Source of the DNA: Thiobacillus denitrificans ATCC 25259
GTDB taxonomy: Bacteria > Pseudomonadota > Gammaproteobacteria > Burkholderiales > Thiobacillaceae
Direction: 5' to 3'
DNA: 64,000 nt
NCBI RefSeq assembly: GCF_000012745.1
Contig: NC_007404.1
Coordinates: forward strand, 2,542,001 to 2,606,000
Shown here: positions 44,895 to 55,740 of the stretch, one piece after another
Layout: each line of letters opens with the position of its first letter
How positions within the stretch are numbered: the first letter of the stretch is position 1
Made by a program: the position numbers and the translations under genes
Notes under the pieces: model-generated
Database searches by the model: none
The model's input: the letters and a program-made list of their open reading frames with translations, nothing else
What the model was told of the DNA's origin: nothing

Positions 44895-46424
44895 TTAAGA
44901 TGGTTTGGCGACTTTGATCGGCGTTGCGGACTTGACCGCAGGTGCGGAGTTCTTCTTCGCTTTCTTGGACCTGCCATTGGCCGTACCGTAACCCATCCTG
45001 GTTCCGGCACGAGTCGAGGGTTTCGCTTCCGGGGCAGTCCACGCCGCCAGTTGTTCTGGGCTGTAGCGGGTCTGGGCCACATAGACATTGCCGCCTACGA
45101 CGCGCACGGGCACGACGGCGTGCTTGCCGGCGACGACGAAGCGTATTTGTTGCTCTCCCTGCTTGGTCGGGACGGTCAAGGTGTGCTCGCCCACAGGCAA
45201 CATCGCGCGCCCGAGGGATATATGGCTCGGTAGGGTGCGCCAAACGCGCTCGTCTGCGCTTTCCGTCGCAACGGTGGCGATCGTGACCAGCAACCCTGCC
45301 ATGAGCCCGCCCCGGTCGTACGCGACCTTCTGCGCTGCGGTCTTCGCGACCGCGCGAACCGTTCCACGCAGAATGATGCCGGGCATCTCATCCCGCAGTT
45401 GCCGCCGCGCCAGCGCGTCGACGTTGGTGACAAGCGCGAGCGGCAACGCGCGCTTGCCGTCGTCGATGGTCAGCGTCGCCGGTACCGCGCCGCTCGTATC
45501 CGACTGGATGATCGGGAAGGAAATCGGCGTCAGTCCAATGGGGCCCCCCAAAGGAACTGGAATAGGGATAGAAATCGATTTTTTTGCCGGCGCAAAACCG
45601 CTTTCAACAACGAACAGGGTGTCGGTCAGGCCGGGCGTGGGCCGTCGCCGACGGTCGAGATTCTTCAGGCCGTCTTCCAGCAGCGGTATATTCGGACGCA
45701 GTTCGATCGCGGTGCGATAGCCCGGCGCAGCCAGGCTTGCCTCACCGAGCGCCTCGTAGATGAAACCGGCCAGGTAGTGGCTGATTGCGCTCTGGTAGGC
45801 ATTCTTCAGCGCGACGACGTCGGGATCATCGAGGGTCTCGACCGGATAGCCCTTGAGATCCTTGATGGTCGTCGTGACATTGCGCTTCTTCGCTTCCTCG
45901 GCCTCTTTTTCGAATTGCTTGGCGCGCAGTTCGGAAATTACGGCCTCGCGTTCGTGCGTCTTTTTGATCTCGGTGCGTGCGTTGGCCCAGTCGCCGAGGT
46001 TGATATGATCCAGGGCAAGCATCGTGGTCAAGAGGACTTTTTCGTAGTCGGCTCCCTCGTACAACCGGCCCTTGTCGTTGACGACGACGCTGCCAACATT
46101 GCCGAGAAACTTGGCCGGATCGGTCTTGACCGCTTCTTCCCAAGCCTGGATTTTCTCGTCGGCAGCGAACCATGCATCGCGGCTCTCCGCGAAGCGGCCG
46201 TCCAGGCGCAAGAGCTGTCCCTTCTCGAAGTAGTAGAGAAGATCCTTGTCTTTCGACGGATTGTTCTTTTCCAACTGTTGCAGGGCCTGCGTCGTGTTAC
46301 CTGCGCCGACGAGACTGACGGTCTGTTGCAGTTCTCCGTCATAACTGCGCATGGTGCCGGCACAGCCGACGAGCGTGAGCGGCACGACGATCGTCGTGGC
46401 CACGAAACGGACCAGCTTATTCAT
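44895..46424 (-). CDS. TPR-containing lipoprotein of the LpoB-YcfL locus
   Basis: A 509-residue lipoprotein (lipobox LVGC, Cys21). The N-terminal half is helical with TPR-like repeats (ELQQTVSLVGAGNTTQALQQLEKNN; LLYYFEKGQLLRLDGRFAESRDAW; AISHYLAGFIYEALGEASLAAPGY). The C-terminal half contains a hydrophobic glycine/proline stretch (SIPIPVPLGGPIGLTPISFP) and a basic lysine-rich tail. It resembles the COG3014-type proteins seen with lpoB and ycfL. GAAAGGGAG precedes the ATG at 46424. It heads the four-gene minus-strand run and probably acts in the outer envelope. Confidence 0.85.
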   Translation of the reverse strand: MNKLVRFVATTIVVPLTLVGCAGTMRSYDGELQQTVSLVGAGNTTQALQQLEKNNPSKDKDLLYYFEKGQLLRLDGRFAESRDAWFAADEKIQAWEEAVKTDPAKFLGNVGSVVVNDKGRLYEGADYEKVLLTTMLALDHINLGDWANARTEIKKTHEREAVISELRAKQFEKEAEEAKKRNVTTTIKDLKGYPVETLDDPDVVALKNAYQSAISHYLAGFIYEALGEASLAAPGYRTAIELRPNIPLLEDGLKNLDRRRRPTPGLTDTLFVVESGFAPAKKSISIPIPVPLGGPIGLTPISFPIIQSDTSGAVPATLTIDDGKRALPLALVTNVDALARRQLRDEMPGIILRGTVRAVAKTAAQKVAYDRGGLMAGLLVTIATVATESADERVWRTLPSHISLGRAMLPVGEHTLTVPTKQGEQQIRFVVAGKHAVVPVRVVGGNVYVAQTRYSPEQLAAWTAPEAKPSTRAGTRMGYGTANGRSKKAKKNSAPAVKSATPIKVAKPS

Positions 46425-46928
46425 TTTCTCCCTTTCTTTTGGCCTTCGCGTGAGGCTCTCATGCCCGACCGGCGAAATTCCGACACAAGCGCCGGAATGT
46501 CCAATCCATCGCATCACGATCCGTCTGCGGATCGCTCGATGCCCGCGCAAGACATGCAGGCAGCGTAAGTCGCTGCGGTTATCACGGCAGATGGGCAAGT
46601 GAGGGATCGGCAAGTGAAATCTGTCGACCGGTCGCTCGTTGATACCTTCCCCGCCGCGAGGCATGAGGCAGCAAGAACGATGCCGGCGGCAGTGTTGGGC
46701 TGCGCGCCGACGGCGGTGGCGCGACGGGCCCGCGGATTATCTGGAAGTAGGGAGAGATTTTGCGGCTCGGAGAAAACACGACGGCGGCCCGGCACGGGAC
46801 CGCACGGCCACGCGTGGCACATGACCGCGCGTCCGGTACCTGAAATGGCGCCGCGGGGCTCGCGTGGCGATGTGTGCCGTGGGTGAAACGCGCGGGACCT
46901 AGGGCGGGCCTAAGTCAGCGCCCCTGCC
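46425..46928. other. 504-bp region without a supported gene
   Basis: It lies between the start of the TPR lipoprotein gene and the end of metF. It must contain the lipoprotein operon promoter. Plus-strand frames of up to 95 codons are present, but they have no plausible ribosome binding site, no recognisable domain and odd composition (many Arg). I see no RNA gene, repeat or clear terminator. Confidence 0.6.
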
Positions 46929-47759
46929 TCAAAGCCCGAGCCGCTGCCAGATCGTCGTGCTCGGCCCGGCCTGATTCATCGTGTAGAAGTGCAGTCCCGG
47001 TGCGCCGCCGGCAAGCAGACGGTCGCACAGGTCGGTGACGACGTCGAGGCCGAATGCGCGGATCGAGGTCAGGTCGTCGCCGTAGCTTTCGAGCTTCTTG
47101 CGCAGCCAGCGCGGAATCTCCGCGCCGCAGGCGTCGGAAAAGCGCGCGAGTTGGACGTAGTTGCCGATCGGCATGATGCCCGGAACGATCGGGATCGAGA
47201 CACCGAGCGCGCGCGCGTCGTCGACGAAACGGAAATACGCGTCGGCGTTGAAGAAATACTGCGTGATCGCGGCGTTGGCGCCGGCGTCGACCTTGCGCTT
47301 GAAGTTGGCGAGGTCTTCGCCGTAGGAGCGCGCCTGGGGATGGACCTCAGGATAGGCCGCGACCTCGATCTCGAACCAGTCGCCCGTCTCCTTGCGGATG
47401 AATGCGACGAGTTCGTTCGCGTAATTGAATTCGCCGGCGTCGAAGGTGCCCGAGGGCAGGTCGCCGCGCAAAGCGACGAGGTGGCGGATACCTTGGTTCT
47501 TGTATTCGCCGAGGATGTCGCGCAGGTTGTCCGCGGTGGAACCGATGCACGACAGATGAGGCGCGGCCTCGCTGCCGTCGGCCTGGATCTCGCGCACGGT
47601 CTCCAGCGTGCGGTCGCGCGTCGACCCGCCTGCGCCGAAGGTCACCGAAAAGAATTTCGGATGGAGTTGCGCGAGCTGTTTACGCGTCGCGCGCAGCTTC
47701 TCGACGCCTTCCGCAGTCTTGGGCGGAAAGAACTCGAAGCTGAAGGTACGTTCGGTCAT
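46929..47759 (-). CDS. metF: 5,10-Methylenetetrahydrofolate reductase
   Basis: A 276-residue TIM-barrel flavoenzyme giving 5-methyl-THF for methionine synthesis. The start is MTERTFSFEFFPPKT, with FGAGGSTRDRTLETV and later TQYFFNADAYFRFVD. It is the third gene of the ahcY-holin-metF run, so the SAH riboswitch upstream of ahcY probably controls it too. The gap from the previous gene is only 3 bases. Confidence 0.95.
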   Translation of the reverse strand: MTERTFSFEFFPPKTAEGVEKLRATRKQLAQLHPKFFSVTFGAGGSTRDRTLETVREIQADGSEAAPHLSCIGSTADNLRDILGEYKNQGIRHLVALRGDLPSGTFDAGEFNYANELVAFIRKETGDWFEIEVAAYPEVHPQARSYGEDLANFKRKVDAGANAAITQYFFNADAYFRFVDDARALGVSIPIVPGIMPIGNYVQLARFSDACGAEIPRWLRKKLESYGDDLTSIRAFGLDVVTDLCDRLLAGGAPGLHFYTMNQAGPSTTIWQRLGL

Positions 47760-47762
47760 GCT

Positions 47763-48110
47763 TCAACCTTTGGAATTGGGAATGAGGGCCGACAACAGCC
47801 AGGCGATCACGCCGTAGAGAAGCGCGCCGAGAAGCGCGGCGCCGAATCCCTGCACGTGGAATCCCGGAAGCAGCGCACCGGCCAGCCAGAACAGCAGGCC
47901 GTTCAGCACGAGATAAAAAATGCCGAGCGTCAGCAGCGTGATCGGCAGCGTCAGGAGCGTCAGCACCGGCCGCACCAGCGTGTTGATGAAGCCGAGGCCG
48001 AGCGCCGCGAGCAGGGCCGAGCCGAAACCTGCGAGCACGATCCCCGGCAAGAGCCAGGCGACCGCGAGCAGCGCGACGGCGTTCAGTATCCACAGCAGTA
48101 GCAGGCGCAT
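47763..48110 (-). CDS. Phage-holin-family (Phage_holin_4_2-type) membrane protein
   Basis: A 115-residue protein with about four hydrophobic helices (LLLWILNAVALLAVAWLLPGI; FGSALLAALGLGFINTLV; LLTLPITLLTLGIFYLVLNG). The family name is historical; these are common chromosomal proteins in bacteria and are not evidence of a prophage. It sits between ahcY and metF in the methyl-cycle run, an arrangement seen in many betaproteobacteria. Its role is unknown. Confidence 0.85.
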   Translation of the reverse strand: MRLLLLWILNAVALLAVAWLLPGIVLAGFGSALLAALGLGFINTLVRPVLTLLTLPITLLTLGIFYLVLNGLLFWLAGALLPGFHVQGFGAALLGALLYGVIAWLLSALIPNSKG

Positions 48111-48132
48111 CGTCGGCTCCCCGGGTCAGCGA

Positions 48133-49569
48133 TCAGTAGCGGTAGTGATCGGCCTTGTACGGCCCCTCTTTTGGCACGCCGATGTACGACGCCTGCTGCT
48201 CGGTCAGCTCGGTCAACTGGGCGTTGAGTTTCTTCAACTGCAGGCGCGCGACCTTCTCGTCGAGGTGCTTGGGCAGGGTGTAGACACCGACCGGATACTT
48301 GCCCGAATCGCGCTCCTGCCAGAGTTCGATCTGCGCGATCGTCTGGTTGGCGAACGACGAACTCATGACATAGGACGGGTGGCCCGTGGCGCAGCCGAGA
48401 TTCACGAGACGCCCCTTGGCGAGCAGGATGATGCGCTTGCCGTCAGGCTTGTCCGCGGACGGGGGAAAAATCACGTGGTCGACCTGCGGCTTGATCTCCT
48501 CCCACTGATACTTCTCGACCGACGCGACGTCGATCTCGTTGTCGAAATGGCCGATGTTGCAGACGATCGTCTGATCCTTCATCTTCGCCATGTGGTCGTG
48601 CGTGATGACGTGATAGTTGCCGGTCGCGGTGACGAAGATGTCGGCCTTGTCCGCAGCGTATTCCATCGTCACGACGCGGTAGCCTTCCATCGCAGCCTGC
48701 AGCGCGCAGATCGGGTCGATCTCGGTCACCCACACCTGCGCAGAGAGCGCGCGCAGCGCCTGCGCCGAGCCCTTGCCGACGTCGCCGTAGCCCGCGACCA
48801 CGGCGATCTTGCCGGCGACCATCACGTCGGTCGCACGCTTGATGCCGTCGACGAGCGACTCGCGGCAGCCGTAGAGATTGTCGAACTTGGATTTCGTCAC
48901 CGAGTCGTTGACATTGATCGCCGGGAACTTCAGTTCGCCCCTGGCATGCATCTGGTAGAGGCGGTGCACCCCGGTCGTCGTTTCCTCGGTCACGCCCTTC
49001 ACCTGTGCGAGGCGCACCGAATACCAGGTCGGATCGGTCGCGAGCTTGGCCTTGATCGCGGCGTAGAGCACCTGCTCTTCTTCGCTCGTCGGGTTGCCGA
49101 TCACCGCGATGTCCTTCTCGGCGCGCGCGCCCAGGTGCAGCAGCAGTGTCGCGTCGCCGCCGTCGTCGAGGATCATGTTGGAGTAGCCGCCGTCGGCCCA
49201 CTCGAAGATGCGGTGGGTGTAGTCCCAGTAGTCCTTCAGCGACTCGCCCTTGACCGCGAACACCGGAATACCCTCGGCCGCGATCGCCGCGGCGGCGTGG
49301 TCCTGGGTCGAGAAAATGTTGCACGAGGCCCAGCGCACCTGTGCACCGAGCGCGGTCAGCGTCTCGATCAGCACCGCAGTCTGGATCGTCATGTGCAGCG
49401 AACCGGTGATGCGCGCGCCCTTCAAGGGCTGGCTCTTCGCGAATTCGTCGCGAATCGCCATGAGGCCGGGCATCTCGGTTTCGGCGATGCGGATTTCCTT
49501 GCGGCCCCAGTCGGCCAGCGCCAGGTCGGCGACGACGAAATCGGAAGTGGGATTGAGTGCGGCGTTCAT
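48133..49569 (-). CDS. ahcY: S-adenosyl-L-homocysteine hydrolase
   Basis: A 478-residue NAD-dependent enzyme that splits SAH to homocysteine and adenosine, relieving inhibition of methyltransferases. The NAD-binding [16 protein letters not shown] is clear, as are the N-terminal [20 protein letters not shown] and the C-terminal YKADHYRY. The length includes the bacterial insertion. The ATG at 49569 ([16 protein letters not shown]) has AGGAGGG about 7 bases upstream. An SAH riboswitch lies just upstream. Confidence 0.97.
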   Translation of the reverse strand: MNAALNPTSDFVVADLALADWGRKEIRIAETEMPGLMAIRDEFAKSQPLKGARITGSLHMTIQTAVLIETLTALGAQVRWASCNIFSTQDHAAAAIAAEGIPVFAVKGESLKDYWDYTHRIFEWADGGYSNMILDDGGDATLLLHLGARAEKDIAVIGNPTSEEEQVLYAAIKAKLATDPTWYSVRLAQVKGVTEETTTGVHRLYQMHARGELKFPAINVNDSVTKSKFDNLYGCRESLVDGIKRATDVMVAGKIAVVAGYGDVGKGSAQALRALSAQVWVTEIDPICALQAAMEGYRVVTMEYAADKADIFVTATGNYHVITHDHMAKMKDQTIVCNIGHFDNEIDVASVEKYQWEEIKPQVDHVIFPPSADKPDGKRIILLAKGRLVNLGCATGHPSYVMSSSFANQTIAQIELWQERDSGKYPVGVYTLPKHLDEKVARLQLKKLNAQLTELTEQQASYIGVPKEGPYKADHYRY

Positions 49570-49600
49570 CACGCCCTCCTTTCTGTGCAGAAAAAGAAAA

Positions 49601-49665
49601 CGTGAGCGCCGTTGAAAGGAAGCGTCCCGAGCCTGGCGGGTGAACCGTCGCAGCGCTCCTCGGAA
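49601..49665 (-). promoter_or_regulatory. SAH riboswitch upstream of ahcY
   Basis: The minus strand reads CCGAGGAGCGCTGCGACGG, a variable loop, CCAGGCTCGG, a second loop, then CAACGGCGCTCACG. These are the conserved blocks of the S-adenosylhomocysteine riboswitch. GAGCGC pairs with GCGCTC to form P1, and CCGAG pairs with CTCGG. The start lies about 3 bases from the predicted transcript start below the TAGAAT box. Family knowledge says SAH binding turns the downstream gene on. Confidence 0.92.
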
Positions 49666-49675
49666 CCGAGGCGGC

Positions 49676-49681
49676 ATTCTA
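49676..49681 (-). promoter_or_regulatory. Probable -10 box of the ahcY transcript
   Basis: Minus-strand TAGAAT, with TTCGGC as a weak -35 about 18 bases upstream. Its position fits transcription starting at the first base of the riboswitch. Confidence 0.5.
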
Positions 49682-49715
49682 CTCCCGTCGGCGCCAAATG
49701 CCGAATGCGAATCCT

Positions 49716-50789
49716 CTAGTCCGCTGCAGGCCGCCTTCGCACAAAGCTGACCACCAAGGTCACCACCGTAAGCGGCATCACGTAGCTCAGCATGATGCTC
49801 GAATACTCCGGCAGGACGTCGTGCTGCTGCGCGGCGAGAACGAGATACCCGACGTAAGCCGCGTAGTAAGCGATGAACACCGCGCCTTCCCAGCGCGCGA
49901 TTTCCCGGCCCGTGAGCAGGATGGGCAGGCACGCGAAGGCGACCGCGAGCATCACCCAGAGATCGAAGTTGCGCGCGGCATCGGGCACGCCGAGACCGCT
50001 CCCCGACAGGACGCCCGCGGCGCCGAGGACGGCCAGCAGGTTGAAGATGTTGCTGCCGACCACGTTGCCGACCGCGATGTCGCGCTGGCCACGCCAGGCC
50101 GCGATCAGGGAGGTGGCGATTTCGGGCATCGAGGTGCCGACGGCCACGACCGTGAGGCCGATCACGAGGTCGCTCACACCCATTACTCGCGCGAACGCGA
50201 CGGCTGCGTCAACGAGCCAGTTCGCCCCGAGCACGAGCAAGCCTAGGCCGACGAGCACCATCGCGACCTGCACGCTCCAATGGCGGTCCCACCGGCTGCG
50301 CGGGATTTCGCCGGCGAACTCGTCCGAAGCCGACTGCGAGGCGCGGCGCGACTGAACGACGAGAAACACCGTGTAGGCGACGACCAGCACGAACAGCAGG
50401 GCCGACTCGACGCGGCCGATCGCGCCGTCGAGCGCCATCGCCACGACGATGAGCGAGGCGCCGATCATGATCGGAATCTCCTGCCGGATGATCTGTTCAT
50501 GCACCACGAGCGGCGCGATCAGTGCCGACAGGCCGAGGATCAGCAGCACGTTGGCGATATTGCTGCCGACGACGTTGCCGATCGCGAGGCTGGCGGAACC
50601 CGAGAGCGCGGCGCCGACCGACACCGCCATTTCGGGCGCGCTGGTGCCGAACGCGACCACGGTGAGTCCCACGACGAGAGGCGAAATGCCCCACGACACT
50701 GCGAGCCGCGAGGCGCCGCGCACGAGTGCTTCGGCGCCGGCGATCAGCGCCACCAGACCGAGCAGGAACATCAGCACCTGCATCAGCAT
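49716..50789 (-). CDS. CaCA-family calcium/sodium antiporter (YrbG-like)
   Basis: A 357-residue membrane protein with ten helices and two alpha-repeat motifs typical of the CaCA family: [20 protein letters not shown] with [16 protein letters not shown], then [20 protein letters not shown] with [16 protein letters not shown]. The pair GTSAPE/GTSMPE holds the ion-binding Glu residues. Start could be ATG at 50789 or 50783. It begins 3 bases after metK, so it is cotranscribed with it; no functional link is known. Confidence 0.92.
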   Translation of the reverse strand: MLMQVLMFLLGLVALIAGAEALVRGASRLAVSWGISPLVVGLTVVAFGTSAPEMAVSVGAALSGSASLAIGNVVGSNIANVLLILGLSALIAPLVVHEQIIRQEIPIMIGASLIVVAMALDGAIGRVESALLFVLVVAYTVFLVVQSRRASQSASDEFAGEIPRSRWDRHWSVQVAMVLVGLGLLVLGANWLVDAAVAFARVMGVSDLVIGLTVVAVGTSMPEIATSLIAAWRGQRDIAVGNVVGSNIFNLLAVLGAAGVLSGSGLGVPDAARNFDLWVMLAVAFACLPILLTGREIARWEGAVFIAYYAAYVGYLVLAAQQHDVLPEYSSIMLSYVMPLTVVTLVVSFVRRRPAAD

Positions 50790-50792
50790 GTC

Positions 50793-51959
<1,167 letters not shown>

Positions 51960-51975
51960 GACCGCTCCTGTTGTC

Positions 51976-51998
51976 CCGGTTAGCGACTGCGTAACCGG
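51976..51998 (-). other. Hairpin in the metK leader
   Basis: CCGGTTA (51976-51982) and TAACCGG (51992-51998) form a 7-bp perfect stem with a 9-base loop, ending about 17 bases before the metK ATG and close to its ribosome binding site. It does not match a riboswitch class that I recognise. Confidence 0.4.
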
Positions 51999-52193
51999 CT
52001 CCGGGGACACACTGAGCGGTGACGCTTTAGCTGTATTTGTATCCCGCCCGCAAGTTGTCAACGTTAACGCGGCGGCTGCCGCATTGTGCCGCGGTGCTTC
52101 CTCCAGAGTCAATTCCCAGGACAGGACTTCGATCCACAACGGCGGCTTGCCCCCCTCGGGACGCAAGCCCGTGTCGCGTCGCATCGCGGCGTG

Positions 52194-53057
52194 ATGCTGT
52201 TGCTGAAGCTGATCGCCCGCGTGCCGCTGCCGCTGCTGCATAGCTTCGGCATTCTGTTCGGCTGGCTCGTCTATCTGGCGCCCGGGCGCCACGCGCAGCG
52301 CATGCGCGACAACCTGTCCGCCAGCGGGCTGTGTCGACCCGGTACGGAGTGCCGCCGCCTGCTGCGGCAAACGATCGGCGAATCGGGCAAGGCCGTGGTC
52401 GAGTTGCTGCCGGTGTGGCTGCGTCCCCACGAGGGGGTGCTCAGATTGGTGCGGGACACGCGCGACTGGGAACACATCGACGCCGCGCTCGCGGCCGGCC
52501 GTGGCGTGATCCTGATCGCGCCGCACCTCGGCTGCTTCGAGATCATCAACCTCTATTACGCGGCACGTCATCCGTTCACCGCGATGTACAAGCCGCCGCG
52601 CCAGCCAATGCTCGCCAGGCTCATGCTCATGGGCCGCCAGCGCGGCCAGGCGACGCTCGTGCCGACTGACCTTTCCGGCGTGCGCGCGCTGCTCGCGGCA
52701 CTCAAGCGCCACGAGGCGATCGGCATCCTGCCCGACCAGGTCGCGACCGGCGGCGACGGGGTATGGGCGCCCTTCTTCGGCCGCCCGGCCTACACGCCGA
52801 CACTCGTCGCCAGCCTGCAGCGCAAGACCGGCGCGGCAGCGTTCTTCGTCGCGGCGGAGCGCCTGAGCTGGGGCCGCGGCTACCGCCTGCACGTGACCCC
52901 GGTCGGCGACACGCTGCCCGATGACAAGACCGCAGCGGCCTTGCGGATCAACCAGGGCGTCGAAGCCTTCGTGCGGCGCTTTCCGGCGCAGTACATGTGG
53001 AGCTACAACCGCTACAAGCGCCCCGGCGGGGCCCCGCCTCCGGACGCAACGACGTGA
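52194..53057 (+). CDS. LpxL/HtrB-type lipid A acyltransferase (first copy)
   Basis: A 287-residue membrane-associated acyltransferase. The N-terminal helix ([23 protein letters not shown]) anchors it. The catalytic motif is HLGCFE (HX4E form rather than HX4D), followed by [20 protein letters not shown] and the ending [12 protein letters not shown]. It adds a secondary acyl chain to lipid A. The ATG at 52194 is the first start fitting the family; longer frames lack homology. The stop overlaps the next gene (GTGA). Confidence 0.9.
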
Positions 53058-53965
53058 AGCAATCGCGCGCGCAGCTCCTTCATCCCTCGCTTTTCGGCGT
53101 CTGGCTCGGCGTCGGCCTGCTGTGGCTGCTGCACTGGCTGCCTCTGCCGCTGCTGGCCGCGCTGGGCAACGGTCTCGGCTGGCTGCTCGCGATGCGGCCG
53201 GGCAAACGCAAGCGCGTCGTCGCGACCAATCTTGCGCTGTGTTTTCCCGACGTCGCCGAGGCGACGCGCCGGCGCTGGCTGCGCCAGACCTTCCAGGCGT
53301 CGATGCGGGCGGCGCTCGAATACGGCGTGCTGTGGTGGGGATCGGAGGCGCGGCTGCGCCGCGTAGTGCGCATCGACAATCCCGAAGCCGCGCGCGGCGA
53401 CGGCAAGCGTCCGGTGATCTGGCTCGCGCCGCATTTCGTCGGCCTCGACATGGGCGGCGTGCGGCTGACGCTCGATCACGCGATGGCGTCGATATACGCG
53501 CCCGCCAAGGACCCGGTCAGTGACAGATTCATCCGCCGCGGGCGCACGCGCTTTTCCGACATCGTGCTGATCGCGCGCCACGAGGGCTTGAAGTCGACGC
53601 TCAATGCGATCAAGTCCGGGCGCCCGTTCTATTACCTGCCCGACCAGGACCACGGCCGTCACAACGCAGTGTTCGTCCCCTTCTTCGGCGTGCCCGCGGC
53701 GACCGTCTCGGCCTTGCCGCGGCTCGCCAGGCTGACGAACGCACAAGTCGTCCCGGTCGTGACCCGGCAACTGCCGTGGGGACGCGGCTACGCCGTGCAT
53801 TTCTACCCGCCCTGGGACGACTATCCGAGCGGCGACCTCGACGTCGACGTCGCGCGCATGAATGCCTTCATCGAAGCCCGCGTCCGCGAGATGCCGGCGC
53901 AGTACCTGTGGCTGCATCGCCGCTTCAAGACCCGGCCCGCAGGCGAGCGAAGCGTCTATGAGTAA
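53054..53965 (+). CDS. LpxL/LpxM-type lipid A acyltransferase (second copy)
   Basis: A 303-residue paralogue of the preceding protein, with anchor helix [24 protein letters not shown], motif HFVGLD (HX4D), [23 protein letters not shown] and end [14 protein letters not shown]. The pair probably adds the two secondary acyl chains of hexa-acyl lipid A. The start is GTG at 53054 in a GTGA overlap with the first copy, so the two are made together. Confidence 0.9.
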
Positions 53966-54461
53966 GACGCCGTTCGAGGTTTCGCGCCTGGCCGAGGCGG
54001 ACGTCGACGCCGTGCAATCGCTGGCGCGCACGGTGTGGCAGGCGACCTATCCGGCCCTGATCTCGCAGGCGCAGATCGACACCATGCTCGCCGCACGCTA
54101 CGCGGCGCCAAGCGTTCGCGAGCAGCTCGAAAGCCCGCGCGACGCCTGGTGGGTCGCGCGCCAGGACGGCCGCGTGGTCGCCTTCGCCCACGCGCAGGCG
54201 ACGCCGCCCGACTGCAAACTCGACAAGCTCTACGTCGACCCGACGCGGCAGCGCAGCGGCATCGGCGCCGCGCTTATGGATACGGTGGTCGCCTGGGCGC
54301 GCACGCAGCAGGCAACTCGGCTGTGGCTGCAGGTCAACCGCGGCAACGCGCAGGCGATCCGGGCCTACGAAAAATACGGCTTCCGCATCGTCGAGGCACG
54401 CGTGTTCGACATCGGACAGGGTTTCGTGATGGACGACTACATACTGGAGAAGGCGTTGTGA
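53958..54461 (+). CDS. GNAT-family N-acetyltransferase
   Basis: A 167-residue protein with the GNAT acetyl-CoA-binding motif VDPTRQRSGIGAALMD and a later LQVNRGNAQAIRAYEKYGF. It probably acetylates a small molecule or protein N-terminus; the substrate is unknown. The ATG at 53958 lies inside the end of the acyltransferase gene (8-base overlap). Its stop overlaps the next gene (GTGA). Confidence 0.88.
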   Translation: MSKTPFEVSRLAEADVDAVQSLARTVWQATYPALISQAQIDTMLAARYAAPSVREQLESPRDAWWVARQDGRVVAFAHAQATPPDCKLDKLYVDPTRQRSGIGAALMDTVVAWARTQQATRLWLQVNRGNAQAIRAYEKYGFRIVEARVFDIGQGFVMDDYILEKAL

Positions 54462-54877
54462 GCTTCGAAAACCCAGATGACGACACGCTGCGGCGCCTGC
54501 TCGATGACATCAAGACGATCGCCGTGGTCGGCCTTTCGCCGCAGCCTGCGCGCCCGAGCTTCCGCGTCGCGCAGGCCATGCAGGGCTACGGCTTTCGCAT
54601 CGTGCCGGTGCGCCCGGCCGTCGAGCAGGTGTTGGGCGAGAAGGCCTACGCGCGCCTCGACGACATTCCGTTCAAGGTCGACCTCGTCAACGTCTTTCGC
54701 GCGGCCGAACATGTGCCGGCTATCGTCGAGCAATGCCTGGCGCTACACTTGCCCGCAATTTGGATACAGGAAGGCATCGTCCACGTCGAGGCCGCCGAAA
54801 CCGGGCGCGCGGCCGGCATGACCGTGGTGATGGACCGCTGCCTTCTCAAGGAATACATCAGGCTCAGAACCGCATGA
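54458..54877 (+). CDS. CoA-binding (YccU-like) Rossmann protein
   Basis: A 139-residue single-domain CoA-binding protein. After a short lead the beta-alpha unit [34 protein letters not shown] shows the CoA_binding fold, and [13 protein letters not shown] is the later conserved stretch. The true ligand and role are unknown. Start GTG at 54458; stop overlaps dapF (ATGA). Confidence 0.88.
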   Translation: MSFENPDDDTLRRLLDDIKTIAVVGLSPQPARPSFRVAQAMQGYGFRIVPVRPAVEQVLGEKAYARLDDIPFKVDLVNVFRAAEHVPAIVEQCLALHLPAIWIQEGIVHVEAAETGRAAGMTVVMDRCLLKEYIRLRTA

Positions 54878-55740
54878 ACAGCCAGGACCGAACCCCCGAC
54901 GCGCGCACGCGGCTGCGCTTCACCAAGATGCACGGCCTTGGCAACGATTTCGTCGTGTTCGACGGCGTCAACCAGACCGTCACGCTCACGCCCGAACGCT
55001 GCCGGCGCATCGCCGACCGCCATTTCGGCGTCGGCTGCGACCAGATCCTCGTGGTCGAAAAACCGACGCGGCCCGACGTCGATTTCCGCTACCGCATCTT
55101 CAACGCCGATGGCGGCGAGGTCGAGCAATGCGGCAACGGCGCGCGCTGCTTCGTCCGCTTCGTGCACGACCACGGCCTTACCGACAAGACCGCGATCCGC
55201 GTCGAAACCGCGTCGGGCGTGATCGAGCCGCGCCTGCTCGCCGACGGCCGCGTCACGGTCGACATGGGTGCGCCGCGCTTCGCCCCAGCGGAGGTCCCCT
55301 TCGTCGCCGAAGCCGAAGCCCTGACCTACCCGCTCAAGATCGGCCAGCATCGCCTCGACATCGCCGTGGTGTCGATGGGCAATCCCCATGCCGTGCTCCG
55401 CGTCAACGACCTCGACAGCGCGCCCGTCGACATTCTCGGCGCGGTGATCGAATCGCACAGCCGCTTTCCGCAACGTGTCAACGCCGGGTTCATGCAGGTG
55501 CTCACGCCGCACGACATTCGCCTGCGCGTCTTCGAGCGCGGCGCCGGCGAAACGCTGGCGTGCGGCACGGGCGCCTGCGCCGCCGCGGTCAGCGGCATCC
55601 GCCAGGGCGCGCTCGCGAGCCCGGTCAGCGTCCACACCCGCGGCGGCGACCTCGTCATCGAATGGGCCGGCGCAGGCGCGCCGGTGCTGATGACCGGGCC
55701 GGCCGAAACCGTATTCGAAGGAGAACTGGAACTCACATGA
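54874..55740 (+). CDS. dapF: Diaminopimelate epimerase
   Basis: A 288-residue cofactor-independent epimerase turning LL- into meso-diaminopimelate for lysine and peptidoglycan. Both catalytic cysteines are present, in EQCGNGARC and LACGTGAC, with the [16 protein letters not shown] start typical of the family. It begins with a variable leader ([13 protein letters not shown]). The next gene overlaps its stop. Confidence 0.97.
   Translation: MNSQDRTPDARTRLRFTKMHGLGNDFVVFDGVNQTVTLTPERCRRIADRHFGVGCDQILVVEKPTRPDVDFRYRIFNADGGEVEQCGNGARCFVRFVHDHGLTDKTAIRVETASGVIEPRLLADGRVTVDMGAPRFAPAEVPFVAEAEALTYPLKIGQHRLDIAVVSMGNPHAVLRVNDLDSAPVDILGAVIESHSRFPQRVNAGFMQVLTPHDIRLRVFERGAGETLACGTGACAAAVSGIRQGALASPVSVHTRGGDLVIEWAGAGAPVLMTGPAETVFEGELELT

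Noticed and set aside
46599-46886. 95-codon plus-strand open frame in the 46.4-46.9 kb gap
   Set aside because: No ribosome binding site, arginine-rich random-looking product and no neighbour context.
47763-48110. Prophage remnant suggested by the phage-holin family name
   Set aside because: These membrane proteins are common chromosomal genes and sit here inside a conserved ahcY-metF run.
51960-52070. Known SAM riboswitch before metK
   Set aside because: The leader forms a simple hairpin only and none of the SAM-I, SAM-II or SAM-SAH core sequences that I know are present.
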